From Polaromonas sp. (GTDB lineage: Bacteria; Pseudomonadota; Gammaproteobacteria; Burkholderiales; Burkholderiaceae_C): a DNA stretch of 64,000 nt. This document shows, piece by piece, positions 27,337-35,452 of this stretch. A program made the position numbers and the translations under genes. The notes beneath the pieces were generated by a model. It had not been told where the DNA came from. It did no database searches and saw only the letters and a list, made by a program, of their open reading frames with translations. The DNA is taken from assembly GCA_013298945.1 (NCBI GenBank), contig JAAFJR010000007.1, positions 1 through 64,000 on the forward strand, read 5' to 3'. The stretch's first letter is position 1, and every line of letters starts with the position of its first letter.

Positions 27337-28215
27337 ATGAACACGCCAGAACAATCTCAATTAGGCAAGTCCTCAGCGTATGTTGACCATTACGACGCAT
27401 CGCTGCTCTTCCCCATTCCTCGCGCTGGGAAGCGACTTGAAATTGGTATTGACGGGGCACCTACTTTCTTTGGCGCTGATTTGTGGACAGCGTTTGAACT
27501 GAGCTGGCTTAACCCGCGCGGCAAGCCGCAAGTCGCGATAGCCCATATCACTGTCCCGTGTGACAGTATCAACATTATTGAAAGCAAGTCGTTCAAGCTG
27601 TATTTGAACAGCTTCAACAACTCGGTGTTTGTTGATGCTGAAGCAGTTGCTGCTTGTATGCGGGCGGATTTGAACGCTGCGATTTGGCAACAAGTAGGTT
27701 CGGCTCTAGGTGCGAGTCCAGTTCAATCATCGGTTGGCGTCAAAATTTTATTGCCAGAAATGTTTGACCGTGAGCCTGTGCATGAGCTGGATGGCTTGAA
27801 TTTAGACAGACTTGATATCGAATGTCCGCAAAGCGCACCAGGCTCAGCGCCTACACCTGATTTATTAACGGCTGCGTTTGACGAAGCACCCGTGTCTGAG
27901 GTTTTCACCAGCAACTTACTCAAAAGCAATTGCTTGGTCACCGGTCAACCCGATTGGGGCAGCGTGCGCATTAGCTATGAAGGCTCGCAAATCGACCAAG
28001 CTGGACTATTGCAATACATCGTGAGTTTCCGCAACCACAACGAGTTTCACGAACAATGCGTGGAGCGTATTTTTATGGATATTTGGACGCGCTGCAAACC
28101 TATCAAACTCAGCGTGTATGCGCGTTACACTCGCCGCGGTGGGCTGGATATCAATCCGTTTCGCACCAGCTACCCACAAGCTGTGCCGCAGAATATTCGC
28201 ACAGCCAGACAATAA
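27337..28215 (+). CDS. queF: NADPH-dependent 7-cyano-7-deazaguanine reductase QueF
   Basis: A 292-residue QueF of the long (bimodular, E. coli-type) class. It reduces preQ0 to preQ1 in queuosine biosynthesis, a tRNA wobble modification. Visible features are [12 protein letters not shown] near residue 88 in the QueF signature and the active-site Cys in [11 protein letters not shown] near 203, with the partner Asp seven residues later. The C-terminal module contains the conserved FHEQCVERI segment. It starts 15 bp after the hydrolase gene. No riboswitch-like element was recognised upstream. Confidence 0.94.
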   Translation: MNTPEQSQLGKSSAYVDHYDASLLFPIPRAGKRLEIGIDGAPTFFGADLWTAFELSWLNPRGKPQVAIAHITVPCDSINIIESKSFKLYLNSFNNSVFVDAEAVAACMRADLNAAIWQQVGSALGASPVQSSVGVKILLPEMFDREPVHELDGLNLDRLDIECPQSAPGSAPTPDLLTAAFDEAPVSEVFTSNLLKSNCLVTGQPDWGSVRISYEGSQIDQAGLLQYIVSFRNHNEFHEQCVERIFMDIWTRCKPIKLSVYARYTRRGGLDINPFRTSYPQAVPQNIRTARQ

Positions 28216-28222
28216 CTTTGAT

Positions 28223-28261
28223 AAAGCTTTTCATACTTATTTGGTGAGTACGAAAAGCTTT
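28223..28261. terminator. Bidirectional terminator between queF and the anti-sigma gene
   Basis: An inverted repeat, AAAGCTTTTC / GAAAAGCTTT, plus TACT/AGTA after one mismatch, encloses a 9-nt loop. It sits in the 45-bp gap between convergent genes, with T-rich flanks on both sides. The anti-sigma stop falls at its edge. Confidence 0.75.
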
Positions 28262-29079
28262 TAAATCACCTTCTGTATCAACGCGCCTTTGAACAATACT
28301 GGCCCAGTCGGACCACCCGCGCTAGGCACACCACCCTTAGGTTCTAGGCTGATAGCCAAAGTCGGCACTTGCTTCACATCACCCTCTGCTGTTGCCAAAC
28401 GCAGCACCTTGTCACCACCCAATACACCAAGCGAACGCGGGCCGCCACTGTTAGGCAGTGCCCATAGTTGCAAAGATTTGTCACTGGCTTCTTTGTAGTC
28501 ACCCACCCGTTGCAATACCAAATTTTGGCTCTTGGCATCAAAGGTCACCAGCATGGTCTCAGCAGATTTTGCATCAACCAACACAGCAACGTATTCAATT
28601 TTTGGAGCGACCTTAAGCTGAGCACTTAACTCGTCGACTTGCTTTCCGCGAATGTCGAGCTGGTCGCGCAAGCTGACACCTGCCACCACAGCCAATACGG
28701 TTGCCAATGCACCAGCCGCCGCCGCGCCACGCCACACCCACAGCCCTTCCCAAACGCCACTTAGCCATGATGCAGAGCCATCGTTCTTTGCTCGACCCTC
28801 TTGCTGCGCCGATTGTCGTGCTAGTTGCATCGCCAGAGCATCGCGCTCTGCTTGCACCATGTTTTGAATACGTGTCCAAACAGCTGGTGCTGGCAAGATG
28901 GGCGATTGCAGCTCTGTCATGCCAGACAGCCGCCCTTGCCAGACCAACGCTGCCGCACGCACGGTGGCATTTTCGCGAGAGATGGTTTCAAAGCGACGCC
29001 GCGCCCCACCGCGCAAGGTGCCCAGCGCGTAGTTAGCTGCTAAGCGGTCTAAAGTTTGTGGGTATTTGCTGAGATTCAT
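28261..29079 (-). CDS. Anti-sigma factor (RskA-type)
   Basis: A 272-residue single-pass membrane protein. An N-terminal helical region (about 1-100) should bind the sigma factor, one membrane segment is near residues 115-135 (AAAGALATVLAVVAGVSL), and the C-terminal periplasmic domain is of the RskA type (TFDAKSQNLVLQRVG, LQLWALPNSGGPRSLGVL). There is no HxxxCxxC zinc motif. It lies 21 bp downstream of the ECF sigma gene and should hold that sigma factor at the membrane until a signal arrives. Confidence 0.87.
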   Translation of the reverse strand: MNLSKYPQTLDRLAANYALGTLRGGARRRFETISRENATVRAAALVWQGRLSGMTELQSPILPAPAVWTRIQNMVQAERDALAMQLARQSAQQEGRAKNDGSASWLSGVWEGLWVWRGAAAAGALATVLAVVAGVSLRDQLDIRGKQVDELSAQLKVAPKIEYVAVLVDAKSAETMLVTFDAKSQNLVLQRVGDYKEASDKSLQLWALPNSGGPRSLGVLGGDKVLRLATAEGDVKQVPTLAISLEPKGGVPSAGGPTGPVLFKGALIQKVI

Positions 29080-29100
29080 GGTAATGTATTCCGTTCAATC

Positions 29101-29685
29101 TCAGGCAAAACGAGCCATGCAGCCACGTAATTGCTCTAAGCCACGGCGAATCCAAGTCTTCACCGTGCCCAGAGGGAGCTTGAGTTGCTCGGCCAAGTCG
29201 CTGTGGCTCAAGTCTCGCAAATAAGCCAAGCTCACCACTTCGCGTTGCTTGTTGTCCAGCTGGTTCATGCATTGTTGTAAAGCCCAAGCTTGTTCGCTGG
29301 CTAGTGCCGTGTTCATTGGGTTGGGTGCATCACCCTCTATGGTATCGCTCAAATATTCGTCCAATTCTTGGGTTAAATGCATACGCTCTGATGAACGTCG
29401 ACGCAAAAAATCGAGGGCACGACTACGAACGATTAATCCCATCCATGCCATCGGCGGGCTAAGACTGGCACGGTAATCAACCGCCGCGCGCCAAATGTGC
29501 ATATAGGCTTCTTGCAAGACATCTTCTGCCCACTCACGCTTGTTCACCACACGCAACGCCAAACCAAAAAGTTTGGACGATGTCATGTCGTAAAGCGCTT
29601 TCAAAGCGGCTTCGTCTTGCTTGGCTATTCTGTCCAGGAGTGTCATCAAGTCACTATCAGCTTGGTTAGTTTGTATTGCGTCCAT
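29101..29685 (-). CDS. ECF-type RNA polymerase sigma factor
   Basis: A 194-residue extracytoplasmic-function sigma factor (SigK-like). Region 2 includes LYDMTSSKLFGLALRVV and EDVLQEAYMHIWR (about residues 40-80), and region 4 has the helix-turn-helix LSHSDLAEQLKLPLGTVKTWIRRGLEQLR (residues 155-185, written here as known family elements in order). Its own upstream region contains GAATCC-N16-CGTAT on the minus strand, matched on the plus strand toward the ferritin-like gene. This suggests autoregulation and control of the divergent operon. Confidence 0.93.
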   Translation of the reverse strand: MDAIQTNQADSDLMTLLDRIAKQDEAALKALYDMTSSKLFGLALRVVNKREWAEDVLQEAYMHIWRAAVDYRASLSPPMAWMGLIVRSRALDFLRRRSSERMHLTQELDEYLSDTIEGDAPNPMNTALASEQAWALQQCMNQLDNKQREVVSLAYLRDLSHSDLAEQLKLPLGTVKTWIRRGLEQLRGCMARFA

Positions 29686-29705
29686 ATCTACATTGTCACT
29701 GAAAT

Positions 29706-29732
29706 ATACGCATCTACCAAACCAACGGATTC
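29706..29732 (-). promoter_or_regulatory. Candidate ECF promoter for the sigma gene
   Basis: On the minus strand GAATCC (29732-29727), a 16-bp spacer and CGTAT (29710-29706). The likely transcript start is within about 15 bp of the sigma ATG, so the leader is very short. Confidence 0.55.
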
Positions 29733-29777
29733 AAAAACCACAGGAAATAAATCCCATCAAAGTTTTTTGAATTTATT

Positions 29778-29805
29778 GAATCCAATCAACCATTGATCTA
29801 CGTAT
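29778..29805 (+). promoter_or_regulatory. Candidate ECF promoter for the ferritin-like/cytochrome operon
   Basis: GAATCC (29778-29783), a 17-bp spacer and CGTAT (29801-29805). The same pair of boxes occurs on the opposite strand before the sigma gene. The ferritin-like ATG follows about 80 bp downstream. Confidence 0.55.
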
Positions 29806-29884
29806 TCAGAGTGTCGTTACTTTATTGGTGCGATATGAACCATTCACTTGAACCATTCACTCATTTACCACGAAGGAAGCTATC

Positions 29885-30493
29885 ATGAAATCTCTGATCT
29901 TGAACACAGCCACCCAACCTATTATCCCATCAGGCGTAGCATCACGTCGCTCATTCATGGGCAGTGCAAGTATGTTATCTGCTGGCGCTGTGGCGCTGTT
30001 AGCGGGCAAAGATTCACTCGCCCAAGCCATGGGTGGTGACATGTCCAAAGACGCCGCCATCTTGAACGTTGCATTAGGCTTAGAGCACGAAGCCATCAAT
30101 GCTTATCAACTTGGTGCGTTGAGCGGTTTATTGCAAAAACCCGTGCTCGACATCGCAGTCTCCTTCCAGAGCCACCACAAAGCACACCGTGATGCTTTGA
30201 TTGCCACCATTCAAAAAATGGGCGGTACACCTGTGGCAGAAAAGAAAATCGACGATTACGCTAAAGCACTGAAAGCCGATACATTGAAAAATCAAGGCGA
30301 TGTTCTTGATTTGGCCGCACGCTTAGAGCTAGGCGCTATCAACGCTTACTTGGGTGTGATTCCAGCATTCGGCAGCAAAGATTTGGCAAAAATCGCAGGT
30401 CGTTTAGCTGCGGATGAAACTATGCATTTCACGATTTTGACCAATGCTTTGGGGCGCCCGTTGCCGTCTGGCGCTTTGTCATTTGGTGCTTGA
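29885..30493 (+). CDS. Tat-exported ferritin-like protein
   Basis: A 202-residue protein with a twin-arginine-type signal (SRRSFMGSA near residue 19, then a hydrophobic segment and SLAQA). It has a ferritin-like four-helix domain of the Ferritin_2/DUF4439 type: EHEAINAYQLGAL and SHHKAHRDAL in the first pair of helices, ELGAINAYLGVIP and ADETMHFTIL in the second, giving Glu and His metal ligands. It is probably a periplasmic di-iron protein. GAAGGAAG precedes the ATG. It overlaps the cytochrome c gene by one base and is divergent from the ECF sigma gene, so it is a probable regulon member. Confidence 0.85.
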   Translation: MKSLILNTATQPIIPSGVASRRSFMGSASMLSAGAVALLAGKDSLAQAMGGDMSKDAAILNVALGLEHEAINAYQLGALSGLLQKPVLDIAVSFQSHHKAHRDALIATIQKMGGTPVAEKKIDDYAKALKADTLKNQGDVLDLAARLELGAINAYLGVIPAFGSKDLAKIAGRLAADETMHFTILTNALGRPLPSGALSFGA

Positions 30494-30894
30494 TGCGTTC
30501 GCAAAGTCACCGTGCCGTCATCAGTGGCTTACTGCTTATGACAGCTTCTTTGGCTATGGCGCAGTCAAACGCCATAGCCACAGGTAGTGCTAGTGCTATC
30601 AAAGGCAAAGAAATTTACGATGCCCGATGCAGCGCGTGCCACAGCGTGGATGACAACCGGGTCGGGCCTATGCACTTGGGTGTGTTTGATCGAAAAGCAG
30701 GAGGTGTCAAAAATTATCGATATTCTGACGCTTTGAAGAAAAGCAAAATTGTTTGGAATCGAGACAATTTAACGGCATGGCTGGCTAATCCTGAAATGCT
30801 GATCCCTGGTCAACGCATGGGTTACGCCATGGACAATGCGCAAGACCGCGACGATGTGGTGGCTTATTTGGCAACGCTAAAAGTCATCAAATAG
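30493..30894 (+). CDS. Class I cytochrome c
   Basis: A 133-residue exported cytochrome c. A signal peptide ends near AMAQ (about residue 22). The haem site is CSACH near residue 50, followed by RVGPMHLGVFDRKAG, and the axial Met is probably in GQRMGYAM near 113. The ATG overlaps the ferritin-like stop (TGATG). An alternative TTG lies one codon earlier. It is probably an electron donor or acceptor for the ferritin-like partner in the periplasm. An 11-bp inverted repeat covers the signal peptide end. Confidence 0.9.
   Translation: MRSQSHRAVISGLLLMTASLAMAQSNAIATGSASAIKGKEIYDARCSACHSVDDNRVGPMHLGVFDRKAGGVKNYRYSDALKKSKIVWNRDNLTAWLANPEMLIPGQRMGYAMDNAQDRDDVVAYLATLKVIK
30551..30580 (+). repeat. Perfect 11-bp inverted repeat inside the cytochrome c gene
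   Basis: TGGCTATGGCG (30551-30561) and CGCCATAGCCA (30570-30580) with an 8-nt spacer. It overlaps codons for the signal peptidase site and would form a strong mRNA hairpin about 60-90 nt into the coding region. Confidence 0.65.
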
Positions 30895-30927
30895 TTTGCG
30901 ATTAAACTAAATCACAAACTCACCTAG

Positions 30928-31767
30928 TCACAAACTCGTAAACGGTATCAATGGCGCAAGCGCAGGAAACTGCGCTTCGCGCTTTTCTTTTGCCGCAACA
31001 ATCGCTTCACGCACATGCGCATTACTCCAAATCGCGCCTTGCAGCCAGCCCATTTGCCTGAGCGAGTCTTCCACCGAATGATCACGCGTGTAATGAATCG
31101 CTTGCTTTGTTCCCCAAATAGCGATGGGCGGTTTGCTGGCGATTTCTTTGGCACACTGCATCGCAGCGGCTTGCATCTCGTCGTTGGTTTCAAAAACCTC
31201 ATTCACCAAGCCATACATCAGAGCTTTGTCTGCTTTCAAGCGTCTGCCAGTGTAGGCCAGCTCTTTCACCACGGCTTCGGGCATTAGTTTGGGCAAACGC
31301 TGCAGCGTACCCACATCTGCCACCATACCGATATTGATTTCTTGAATACAAAAAAAAGTGTCTTTGGTTGCATAGCGAATGCAGCACGCAGTCACCATAT
31401 CAACTGCACCACCAATGCAACCGCCTTGAATTGCCACAACGACGGGAATACGTAGCGACTCTAACTTTGTGAACGTGGCTTGTAAGTCGGTGAGCGAATC
31501 AAAAATGGCTGCTCGCCCTTCAGGACTCTTATCGTCCATTTGAATAGCATTTGAAAACGTGTCTAACGACATGCCCGCGCTGAAATGCTTGCCTGTACTA
31601 GATATCACCAAAGCCCGCGCCGTGCCATCACGTTGAATATGCGTCAATACCTCGTCCAATTCCCGCCAAAAGGTGGGGTTCATGGTATTCATCGCCTCGG
31701 GGCGATTGAGGACTAGGTGGGCAATGTGGTCGTTTGCAGAAAAAGAGAAATAGTGCAGGTTGTTCAT
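30928..31767 (-). CDS. Enoyl-CoA hydratase/isomerase family protein
   Basis: A crotonase of about 279 residues with the oxyanion-hole segments HFSAGMSLDTF (near residue 66) and IQGGCIGGAVDMVTACCIRYA (near 115), and the acidic EINIGMVADVGTLQRLP region with Glu/Asp candidates for catalysis. This is the ECH1-type (dienoyl-CoA isomerase-like) pattern. It is separate from the main fatty-acid cluster. The start is either the ATG at 31767 or a GTG at 31776; neither has a Shine-Dalgarno, and both lie inside a perfect palindrome. Confidence 0.88.
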   Translation of the reverse strand: MNNLHYFSFSANDHIAHLVLNRPEAMNTMNPTFWRELDEVLTHIQRDGTARALVISSTGKHFSAGMSLDTFSNAIQMDDKSPEGRAAIFDSLTDLQATFTKLESLRIPVVVAIQGGCIGGAVDMVTACCIRYATKDTFFCIQEINIGMVADVGTLQRLPKLMPEAVVKELAYTGRRLKADKALMYGLVNEVFETNDEMQAAAMQCAKEIASKPPIAIWGTKQAIHYTRDHSVEDSLRQMGWLQGAIWSNAHVREAIVAAKEKREAQFPALAPLIPFTSL

Positions 31768-31779
31768 AACCTGCACTAT
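31750..31779. promoter_or_regulatory. Perfect 12-bp palindrome over the enoyl-CoA hydratase start codon
   Basis: ATAGTGCAGGTT and AACCTGCACTAT are separated by 6 bp that include the ATG. It could be a repressor operator or an RNA hairpin that hides the start codon. Confidence 0.6.
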
Positions 31780-31827
31780 AAGTTATTTCAAAAAAATAGA
31801 TTTCTGAAATTTATATTTTTTTGGGTT

Positions 31828-32262
31828 TTATTTAACCGTAATCACATCTCTGTGCATAGGCGCTAACTTGGCCAACAACTGGTTTTGGCTGCTGAAAGCA
31901 ATGCCTTGAGCATCCATGGATTTTTGCAGCACTTCGACCAAAGCATTGAAGTCGGTTTTGGTGATGTCCATATTGCTGTGTGCCACTTTCATGTCTGGCC
32001 CTTTGTATTCGCACGGGCCGCCAGACACTTGGCAAATTTGATTCACAAGTTGCGATTTCAAGTTATCAACATTTGCTTTTTTGAAGGCCTCAGCCAAACG
32101 TGGGTCCGCTTGCAGACGTGGCACAAAATCGTCCATCAACTTGACCAAACCAGCTTTTTCACCAAAAGCTTGGTACAAAGCAGGGCTTGAAGACATTGTT
32201 TGTGCGGATACGGCGCTTACAAAGCCAAGCAACATAGAAGCGATAAGAATAGTTTTTTTCAT
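31828..32262 (-). CDS. Exported group 1 truncated haemoglobin-like protein
   Basis: About 144 residues. A signal peptide (MKKTILIASMLLGFVSAVSA) is followed by a truncated-globin domain: LYQAFGEKAGLVKLMDDF (helix B-like), then CQVSGGPCEYKGPDM and the likely haem-ligand His in KVAHSNMDIT. Most truncated globins are cytoplasmic; a signal peptide places this one in the periplasm. The ATG at 32262 is chosen over a TTG at 32274. It lies 32 bp after the DUF3034 gene, probably in the same operon. The ligand (oxygen, nitric oxide or another) is unknown. Confidence 0.83.
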   Translation of the reverse strand: MKKTILIASMLLGFVSAVSAQTMSSSPALYQAFGEKAGLVKLMDDFVPRLQADPRLAEAFKKANVDNLKSQLVNQICQVSGGPCEYKGPDMKVAHSNMDITKTDFNALVEVLQKSMDAQGIAFSSQNQLLAKLAPMHRDVITVK

Positions 32263-32306
32263 GGTATTTCTCAATGAGTTAAAAGTTTGAATTTCGATTT
32301 GAATTT

Positions 32307-33248
32307 TTAGAATGCAATTTGCCCAGACAAATACACGCCCGTTTGTCGTTTCGGTGTAATACCCGGAATAATGCGACCCAAATCAACATATGCCAGCGTC
32401 AACGACACGTTCTTGTTAGGCGCCCATGCGATAAAAATATCTTTCCAAGCTTCTTCTTTCAACCCACCGCCCAAGCCAGCAGCTCGGCCTAGCGCTTCTA
32501 AATTGTTCGGCTTGCCACGGTACTCTGCACCAATGGCCACGTTTTTGCTCAGTAAATAGGCTATTGAAAACTCAGGCACGATGCTGCGGCTGTTTTTACC
32601 CGGTGCGCCTGAGCCAAAACCCAACAAACCGTTTTGATTGGCGTTGGTAGAACGCAGCGTGGCGTTGACCAGTACGCTTTGCGCTAAAAACAACTTAGTC
32701 GCGCTGACGTACACATCCGTACCCGATGTTTTTGTGCCTAAAAAGTCCAAAACCGAACCAATCGACCCCGGTTTTACCGATTTGTATTCCACACCCACGG
32801 CGATTTGCGGCATCAACGAGTCACTGTCCAGCACCGCATCACCTGCAATACGCACTTTGGCACCAATAATGTCCATGTTGATATGCTGCCCCGGTGTCAC
32901 TCCAAAAGGCGCGATGCCATTGAGTGCTATAGCTGGCGAAGCGTCAAAATCTTGCCGTGCCAATGACAACTCCACGCGGTTTTGGATGCCCACGGCCACA
33001 CCGTAAGTCTTCAATCCATAGTCTTGCGTTTTAGCAGCGGTCACATTGGCGCTGAAGCCGATTTCGCCATCTTCTGCATTGCTGCCTATGACAGCCCAAG
33101 GTGTCAAACCACCACCCGCCGCGCCGTCAATGCTGCTGACGCCGCCTGTGAGCAACAATTTGCCAGTGTCCGCCTGTGCGTTTAATCCTGACAAGCCGAG
33201 TAATAAACCAGCCGCCAATGCTGAGAGTTTTGCGCTTGAATGCTTCAT
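32307..33248 (-). CDS. DUF3034 family exported protein
   Basis: A 313-residue protein with a signal peptide (cleavage near NAQA, residue 26). Its LLLTGGVSSIDGAAGGGLTPW start and alternating beta-strand pattern end in a terminal aromatic (QIAF). This looks like an outer-membrane beta-barrel, and it fits the uncharacterised family DUF3034. It is transcribed just ahead of an exported truncated globin, an association I recall in other betaproteobacteria. Function is unknown; a pore or a haem or small-molecule-related role is speculation. Confidence 0.8.
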   Translation of the reverse strand: MKHSSAKLSALAAGLLLGLSGLNAQADTGKLLLTGGVSSIDGAAGGGLTPWAVIGSNAEDGEIGFSANVTAAKTQDYGLKTYGVAVGIQNRVELSLARQDFDASPAIALNGIAPFGVTPGQHINMDIIGAKVRIAGDAVLDSDSLMPQIAVGVEYKSVKPGSIGSVLDFLGTKTSGTDVYVSATKLFLAQSVLVNATLRSTNANQNGLLGFGSGAPGKNSRSIVPEFSIAYLLSKNVAIGAEYRGKPNNLEALGRAAGLGGGLKEEAWKDIFIAWAPNKNVSLTLAYVDLGRIIPGITPKRQTGVYLSGQIAF

Positions 33249-33364
33249 GAAGAATGTCCTAAAACGTTAAAAAAGGGTTGAAAAAAGTGGTCTACACCTC
33301 ACTTACGCAACCACTTTACGCTTGGATTCAACTATTTACAAAAAACTTCAATATTTCTACTGAG

Positions 33365-34588
33365 TCACTCGTCGAACATATTTGAAATCAAATCATCCTT
33401 AGAAGTCTGCTGGGAATTACCAACGGCTCGCTCCACCTCGCCATCAGATGCCACCAGCCCACCCACCCGCACCCCCAGCAAACGCAGCCGCTTATTCAAT
33501 GGAATGCGCTTTAGGCACAGCCCCGCAGCTTGGCGTATCGTTTTCGGGTCGGCGGTGTAAACATCTAGCGTCTGGTCGCGCGTCGCGGCTTTGAAGTCGT
33601 CGTAGCGTAGCTTGATGCCAATCGTTTTGCCCAAATAACCTTTGCGCTGCAGGTCGCCCGCCAATTTGTCGCACAGCTCGGTAAAAATCGCACTCAGCTC
33701 GGCTTTGTCGCGCACAGCGTGTAAATCGCGGTCAAACGTAGTTTCGCGGCTGATGGAAACTGGCTCGCTGCTCAACGAAATTGGGTTATCGTCCCGCCCC
33801 CAACTCGCCCGGTGCAGCCACGCCCCCGTGCTTTTGCCAAAGTTGGCGACCAACCACGCTTCATCCTTAGACGCCAGCTCGCCAATGGTGGTGATGCCGT
33901 TCTTGATGAGCTTTTCATCCATCTTCGGCCCCACACCGTTGATTTTTCGGCAGGTCAGCGGCCATATCATGGTTTGCAGGTCTTGCTCTAAAACGATTGA
34001 AATGCCGTTGGGCTTGTTGAACTCACTCGCCATTTTGGCCAGCAACTTGTTGGGCGCAACACCTACTGAGCAGGTCAGCCCTGTGCGCTCAAAAATCGTC
34101 TGCTGAATCAGCTTTGCCAGTGCCCTGCCACCCTGCCGCTGCCCGCCAGGAACATCAGTAAAGTCGATATACACCTCATCCACCCCCCGGTTTTCCATCA
34201 GCGGGGTGAATTCGAGAATCGTCTCTTTGAATATCCGAGAGTAATGGCGATATTGGTCAAAATCCACCGGCAACAAAATCGCGTCTGGGCATAACTTGGC
34301 AGCCTTCATCAACCCCATCGCCGAGCCTACCCCAAACTGCCGTGCTGCATAGGTTGCAGTGGTGATGACGCCGCGCCCCGTGTAGTCCTTCAGCCGCGCA
34401 AAGGCATCAACTGGAATGTCAGCCCGCGTTTGCCCATCTGCCAGTAGCTCCAAAGCCTCGTCCACCTTGCGCCGCCCGCCGCCGATCACAACAGGCAGCC
34501 CTTTGAGTTGCGGATAGCGCAACAACTCCACAGACGCATAAAAAGCGTCCATGTCTAGATGGGCGATGCGGCGGATTTTTGAGGTCAT
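33365..34588 (-). CDS. dinB: DNA polymerase IV (Y family)
   Basis: About 407 residues of translesion polymerase. Catalytic residues are visible in HLDMDAFYASVE (residues 7-18, first Asp) and GVDEVYIDFTD (Asp-Glu pair near 138). The helix-hairpin-helix ICRKINGVGPKM-type region and the little finger (LGKTIGIKLRYDDF) follow. There is an insertion of about 30 residues after VVIGGGRR compared with E. coli DinB. It copies past damaged bases in the cytoplasm. The ATG at 34588 fits the family start; another at 34609 is in frame. No LexA box was recognised. Confidence 0.92.
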   Translation of the reverse strand: MTSKIRRIAHLDMDAFYASVELLRYPQLKGLPVVIGGGRRKVDEALELLADGQTRADIPVDAFARLKDYTGRGVITTATYAARQFGVGSAMGLMKAAKLCPDAILLPVDFDQYRHYSRIFKETILEFTPLMENRGVDEVYIDFTDVPGGQRQGGRALAKLIQQTIFERTGLTCSVGVAPNKLLAKMASEFNKPNGISIVLEQDLQTMIWPLTCRKINGVGPKMDEKLIKNGITTIGELASKDEAWLVANFGKSTGAWLHRASWGRDDNPISLSSEPVSISRETTFDRDLHAVRDKAELSAIFTELCDKLAGDLQRKGYLGKTIGIKLRYDDFKAATRDQTLDVYTADPKTIRQAAGLCLKRIPLNKRLRLLGVRVGGLVASDGEVERAVGNSQQTSKDDLISNMFDE

Positions 34589-34614
34589 GAGTAGATCATT
34601 ATTACTCATAATTT

Positions 34615-34659
34615 GCTATGTATTTAATAGCTTCTTAGGCAATAAATATAACGACTACA
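34615..34659 (+). repeat. Dispersed element, intergenic copy upstream of dinB
   Basis: GCTAT-N7-ATAGC at 34615-34631, then CTTAGGCAATAAATA; the 3' part is diverged (AACGACTACA). It lies 26 bp upstream of dinB and keeps TAG and TAA. Confidence 0.8.
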
Positions 34660-34750
34660 AACTCAAATTACTAAAAATTTTTATACTACGTCAATGTGAA
34701 AATACTGACAGCCTAGTATCGCTTCTACGACAATAGACTCAAACTAGTGA

Positions 34751-35116
34751 TTAAGTGTCATGCGATGTTATCAAACTCGAGTACGTTATGTAAATAATCC
34801 CAAGGATGTATGGAATTTTCAAAGACCAACCAAAATCATTTCCTGGATAAATGTTGAACTCGTAATAGTCTGCTGCGCTACTGAATAAACCAGCTAACGC
34901 CACGGCAGTAGAAACTATCAAAGTTCTTTTGAGTTCCTTTGTGGCGGGTTTTGGTGGTCCAAAGGTAATAATTGCAATAAGTAAGCCAGCTAAGCCTGTA
35001 GCAGTTGCATCCCATTTGAATGTGCCGAAAAAGAGTTGCCCAAATAGGAAACCTGACGCAGATGTAAATCCGACATAAAGTTTGCATGCTGTTAAAAAAA
35101 ATGACTCATTTGCCAT
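34751..35116 (-). CDS. Small hypothetical membrane protein
   Basis: A 121-residue protein with about four hydrophobic segments (near residues 15-33, 38-52, 65-82 and 100-115) and no recognised domain. Codon and base use looks more AT-rich than in its neighbours, and it sits between two copies of the dispersed repeat, which may point to a late arrival. I do not recognise the family, and coding status rests on the open frame and clear membrane segments. Confidence 0.55.
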   Translation of the reverse strand: MANESFFLTACKLYVGFTSASGFLFGQLFFGTFKWDATATGLAGLLIAIITFGPPKPATKELKRTLIVSTAVALAGLFSSAADYYEFNIYPGNDFGWSLKIPYILGIIYITYSSLITSHDT

Positions 35117-35299
35117 AACTACTTATCCAAGGAATTCCGTACAAACTGCGCAATATTCAGTTGTTTTATAAATGTTTTGAGATTACCTAAACAGCAAAAA
35201 AAGTCTAATACGCATACTTAAATTTTTCTGAATTTTAACCTAACCCACATTTATTTACCTCTGCTGTTAGAAGCCTTACTCGACAGCCTACCATCAAAT

Positions 35300-35357
35300 G
35301 AAGGCTCCTTCTTTCGCCCAGCGGGGCGAGAGAAGGCGGGGGATGAGAGTGGGGGTA
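35300..35357. repeat. GC-rich hairpin block
   Basis: CTTTCGCCC (35311-35319) pairs with GGGCGAGAG (35323-35331) with one G-U pair, followed by a purine-rich run (GGCGGGGGATGAGAGTGGGG). It resembles, from memory, degenerate CCCTCTCCC-type intergenic repeats of Burkholderiales. Confidence 0.4.
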
Positions 35358-35384
35358 ACAAGCCAGCTTGCGTAAATCCAAAAC

Positions 35385-35429
35385 GCTATAAATAAAATAG
35401 CTATTTAGACAATAAATACGCTGGCTACA
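35385..35429 (+). repeat. Dispersed element, intergenic copy downstream of lldD
   Basis: GCTAT-N7-ATAGC at 35385-35401, then TATTTAGACAATAAATACG and CTGGCTACA. It lies 24 bp beyond the lldD stop. TAG and TAA are kept. Confidence 0.85.
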
Positions 35430-35452
35430 TACAAATTGATTGTTAATTACAA

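Larger units (their letters stand above)
35117..35452. other. Intergenic region with a GC-rich hairpin and a repeat copy
   Basis: 336 bp between the small membrane protein gene and lldD. It holds an AT-rich stretch, a GC-rich block at 35300-35357 with a hairpin around CTTTCGCCC-AGC-GGGGCGAGAG, and a dispersed repeat copy at 35385-35429. No convincing gene is visible. Confidence 0.6.

Noticed and set aside
29848-30039. Short open frame overlapping the ferritin-like gene start
   Set aside because: It is out of frame with the clear Tat-signal protein, has no ribosome site and no recognised content.
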